Positions 61,832-64,000 of a stretch of 64,000 nt of DNA are shown in pieces. The notes under the pieces are model-generated. The model made no database searches, was not told where the DNA came from, and saw nothing but the letters and a program-made list of their open reading frames with translations. The position numbers and the translations under genes are program-made. The DNA lies in assembly GCF_030161395.1 (NCBI RefSeq), contig NZ_BSST01000001.1, forward strand, positions 1,860,001 through 1,924,000, read 5' to 3'. The stretch comes from Thalassotalea insulae (GTDB taxonomy: Bacteria; Pseudomonadota; Gammaproteobacteria; Enterobacterales; Alteromonadaceae). Positions within the stretch are counted from its first letter, which is position 1. Every line of letters begins with the position of its first letter.

Positions 61832-61992
61832 AAATAAAAAAAATCGTTAAGTTATCGCGCTAGTATACGTTATAGAAGAATAATACTTAAATAACGAACG
61901 ACATAATCTGACAATAACGCAGATACTAGCCGTTAGTCGCAGATTACGTTACTCTAATAATGCACTAACGCTTGATAATTTAAGGAAATGTT

Positions 61993-62823
61993 TTGAAAAA
62001 GGCTCTCGCTATCTTCGGCAAACATCTCATCTACAGCGCTTTATGTTATCTAAGCTATGGTTCGTTATCAGCCCAGGTATTTGCCCAGCAGGCGAATACA
62101 ACAGAGGCAACAACCGAGCAAGCGTCGGTTGATGTTAACCAAGTCAAATTTATGACCACGCAAAACTTTATGCTCGCCGGCAAATATTACGGCGGTAAAG
62201 AAGAACATGCAGGGGTGTTATTATTACATGATTGCAGTCACGACAGTGCTGATTATACCGAACTAGCCAAACAATTATCACGCCATGGTTTACATACTTT
62301 AGCGTTAGATTTACGCGGTTACGGGGAGAGTATTTCCGACGAATTTTCCCACCTGAAAATCAAACGTAATGCCAAAGAGATTAGCGTTTATCAATCAGAA
62401 GTCAGCCGATTAACCTCATACTGGCAAAGTGATGTTTTAGCCGCCTATAATTATTTACGTACCCGCATTAGTAATAAGCATGAAGTCGCTGTGATTTCAG
62501 CGGGGTGTTCTGCGGCACAGGCAATTTTTCTGGCCGAAAATATCCGCATCAACAGTTTTGTCATGCTCACCCCAACACTCAACTATATGGAAAAAGAGCA
62601 TTTTAAAAACCTGATCGATATTCCTATTTACTTTATCGCTTCAGTGCACCACACAGACACCTATCAAACAGCTAAAGAACTATTTGAATGGAATGGGGAA
62701 CGTCGCTCAACATTAAAACTATTTAAAGGCACCCGACAAGGCCAGTCATTATTAAAAGGTAACGCTTTTTTAGCTCAGGATATCGCTCTGTGGTTAAGCA
62801 ATTCCCTCGCTCAGCGTCGTTAA
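61993..62823 (+). CDS. Secreted alpha/beta-hydrolase-like protein
   Basis: 276 residues from TTG 61993 with AAGGAA six bases upstream; a nearby ATG is out of frame. Signal peptide ending AQVFAQQ (about residue 32). The fold is visible in GVLLLHDCSHDSADYTELAKQLSRHGLHTLALDLRGYGES and the elbow AVISAGCSAAQAIF, where the nucleophile serine follows a cysteine (G-C-S-A-A) instead of the usual GxSxG. Catalysis may be altered. Monocistronic. Confidence 0.72.
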   Translation: MKKALAIFGKHLIYSALCYLSYGSLSAQVFAQQANTTEATTEQASVDVNQVKFMTTQNFMLAGKYYGGKEEHAGVLLLHDCSHDSADYTELAKQLSRHGLHTLALDLRGYGESISDEFSHLKIKRNAKEISVYQSEVSRLTSYWQSDVLAAYNYLRTRISNKHEVAVISAGCSAAQAIFLAENIRINSFVMLTPTLNYMEKEHFKNLIDIPIYFIASVHHTDTYQTAKELFEWNGERRSTLKLFKGTRQGQSLLKGNAFLAQDIALWLSNSLAQRR

Positions 62824-62835
62824 CATCAAAGCATT

Positions 62836-62891
62836 AGGGCGTATAACTTTTCAGTTTAATCTCAATGTTAAACTGAAAAATCATACGCCCT
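62836..62891. terminator. Long bidirectional terminator
   Basis: AGGGCGTAT with ATACGCCCT, and TTTTCAGTTTAA with TTAAACTGAAAA, form a nested stem of more than 20 pairs around a short loop, between convergent genes ending at 62823 and 62933. Confidence 0.85.
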
Positions 62892-62932
62892 ATTCTCCAG
62901 AGAATCGTTACCGCGTTGCTGATAACAGCAAG

Positions 62933-64000
62933 CTATAATGCCGATTCAACAATACGTTTCATATCTGTCATATAGCCACGTAACTCTTTACCGACAGCTT
63001 CGACGCTATGACTGCGGATCGCTTCATTCACTTCAATCAAACGGACATTATCAACACCATTAGAGCTTTCGTTTAGACCTTGACCTAAATCTTCCAAAGT
63101 TAACTGGCTAACAAAGTCTTTTAATAACGGCTGCGCAGCATGAGTAAATAGATAATTACCATATTCTGCAGTATCTGAAATTACCACGTTCATTTCATAA
63201 AGCTTGTTACGAGCAATACAGTTAGCAATCAATGGTGTTTCATGCAAAGATTCATAATAAGCTGATTCTTCGATAATGCCTGCCGCGACCATAGATTCAA
63301 ACGCCAATTCAACCCCAGCCTTCACCATGGCGACAACAAAAATACCTTTATCATAGTACTCTTGTTCATTAATTTCTTGCTCACAATCTGGTGCTAATTC
63401 AAACGAAGTTTCAGCGGTTTCTGCTCGCCATTTCAATAAGTTAGCATCATCATTTGCCCAATCTTCCATCATAGTGGCAGAAAAACGACCTTCAATAATA
63501 TCGTCCATATGCTTTTCAAACAGTGGACGTAAAATGCCTTTCAACTGTTCCGACATATCAAAAGCACGGATCTTTGCCGGATTCGACAAACGATCCATCA
63601 TGTTAGTAATACCGCCGTGCTTTAACCCTTCAGTCACCGTTTCAATGCCATATTGTAATAATTTACGGGCATAACCAGCTTCAACGCCAAGCGCCAGTAA
63701 TTGCTGATGACCTAATACCGCGGCAGTTTGTAACATGCCACATAAAATGGTTTGCTCACCCATTAAGTCCGATTTTACTTCGGCGATAAATGACGACTCA
63801 AGCACACCAGCACGATCACCACCGGTTGCTGAAGCATAAGCCTTAGCAATCGCCAAACCATTACCTTGCGGATCGTTTTCCGGATGCACAGCGATCAAGG
63901 TAGGCACACCGAAACCACGCTTATATTCTTCACGCACTTCGGTACCAGGACACTTAGGTGCCACCATCACAACCGTGATATCAGGACGAATTTGCATGCC
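62933..64000 (-). CDS. ilvC: Ketol-acid reductoisomerase (N-terminus beyond window)
   Basis: The visible part is about 355 C-terminal residues of a class II (long, about 490-residue) enzyme. VVMVAPKCPGTEVREEYKRGFGVPTLIAVHPENDPQG, AGVLESSFIAEVKSDLMGEQTILCGMLQ, and the two knotted helical domains with ETVTEGLKHGGITNMMDR and YGNYLFTHAAQPLL are diagnostic. It converts acetolactate or acetohydroxybutyrate to dihydroxy acids using NADPH and magnesium in branched-chain amino-acid synthesis. The frame continues past the edge at 64000, so the start is not visible. Confidence 0.97.
   Translation of the reverse strand, partial: GMQIRPDITVVMVAPKCPGTEVREEYKRGFGVPTLIAVHPENDPQGNGLAIAKAYASATGGDRAGVLESSFIAEVKSDLMGEQTILCGMLQTAAVLGHQQLLALGVEAGYARKLLQYGIETVTEGLKHGGITNMMDRLSNPAKIRAFDMSEQLKGILRPLFEKHMDDIIEGRFSATMMEDWANDDANLLKWRAETAETSFELAPDCEQEINEQEYYDKGIFVVAMVKAGVELAFESMVAAGIIEESAYYESLHETPLIANCIARNKLYEMNVVISDTAEYGNYLFTHAAQPLLKDFVSQLTLEDLGQGLNESSNGVDNVRLIEVNEAIRSHSVEAVGKELRGYMTDMKRIVESAL

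Overview
The window looks like chromosomal DNA of a marine gammaproteobacterium in the order Alteromonadales, most like Colwelliaceae (Colwellia/Thalassotalea). This is inferred from moderately AT-rich DNA, the conserved blocks gmk-rpoZ-spoT-ridA-trmH-recG and ubiE-ubiJ-ubiB, an envelope rich in secreted proteins, and ACCAATTG-ended miniature repeats. No rRNA, tRNA, CRISPR array, prophage or transposase gene was found. Coding starts were re-chosen where a Shine-Dalgarno (SD) sequence or family alignment favours another codon.

Layout. 1-4.6 kb: the start of tex, a large secreted DUF6351 esterase-like protein and a leucine-rich-repeat protein. 4.6-11.1 kb: a six-gene minus-strand operon with a five-repeat PF03640 lipoprotein, a CxxCH cytochrome lipoprotein, a CxxCH/beta-barrel hybrid, an ECF sigma factor, its RskA-like anti-sigma factor and a porin-like barrel. 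An ECF-type promoter lies upstream of the first gene. 11.2-12.7 kb: greB and a discoidin-domain secreted protein. 12.7-20.1 kb: a six-gene minus-strand operon for a MacB/FtsX-type ABC export system (adaptor, ATPase, two permeases) ending in its own sigma-54 response regulator and histidine kinase. It is headed by a textbook sigma-54 promoter and a palindromic activator site. Divergent from it, at 20.29-20.39 kb, is a cyclic-di-GMP-I (GEMM) riboswitch, followed by a 31-codon ORF and a small lipoprotein.

21-37.6 kb is an accessory stretch: a periplasmic cyclophilin, DUF445, an aromatic aminotransferase, a lipase/DUF4785 pair, a CocE-type hydrolase, a PEP-CTERM choice-of-anchor A protein, an esterase, a universal stress protein, a 14-repeat RCC1-like lipoprotein, LysE and GNAT. 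The esterase at 30.27 kb has its own sigma-54 promoter and the same CTGTTCG/CGAACAG palindrome as the ABC operon, which suggests one two-component regulon about 10 kb apart.

37.7-49.7 kb is housekeeping: the stringent-response/DNA-repair block, then ubiquinone synthesis. 49.8-62.8 kb holds a lone receiver protein, a PhoD-like phosphatase, a 426-bp multi-hairpin non-coding element, a DUF885 peptidase-like protein, an ATP-grasp protein, mutM, coaD, a TetR regulator and the Kdo/LPS-core genes kdkA, a GT9 glycosyltransferase and waaA. The window ends inside ilvC.

Best candidates for something undescribed are the sigma-54 ABC-export/esterase regulon, the ECF-sigma/PF03640/cytochrome-barrel operon, and the structured element at 52.2-52.6 kb.
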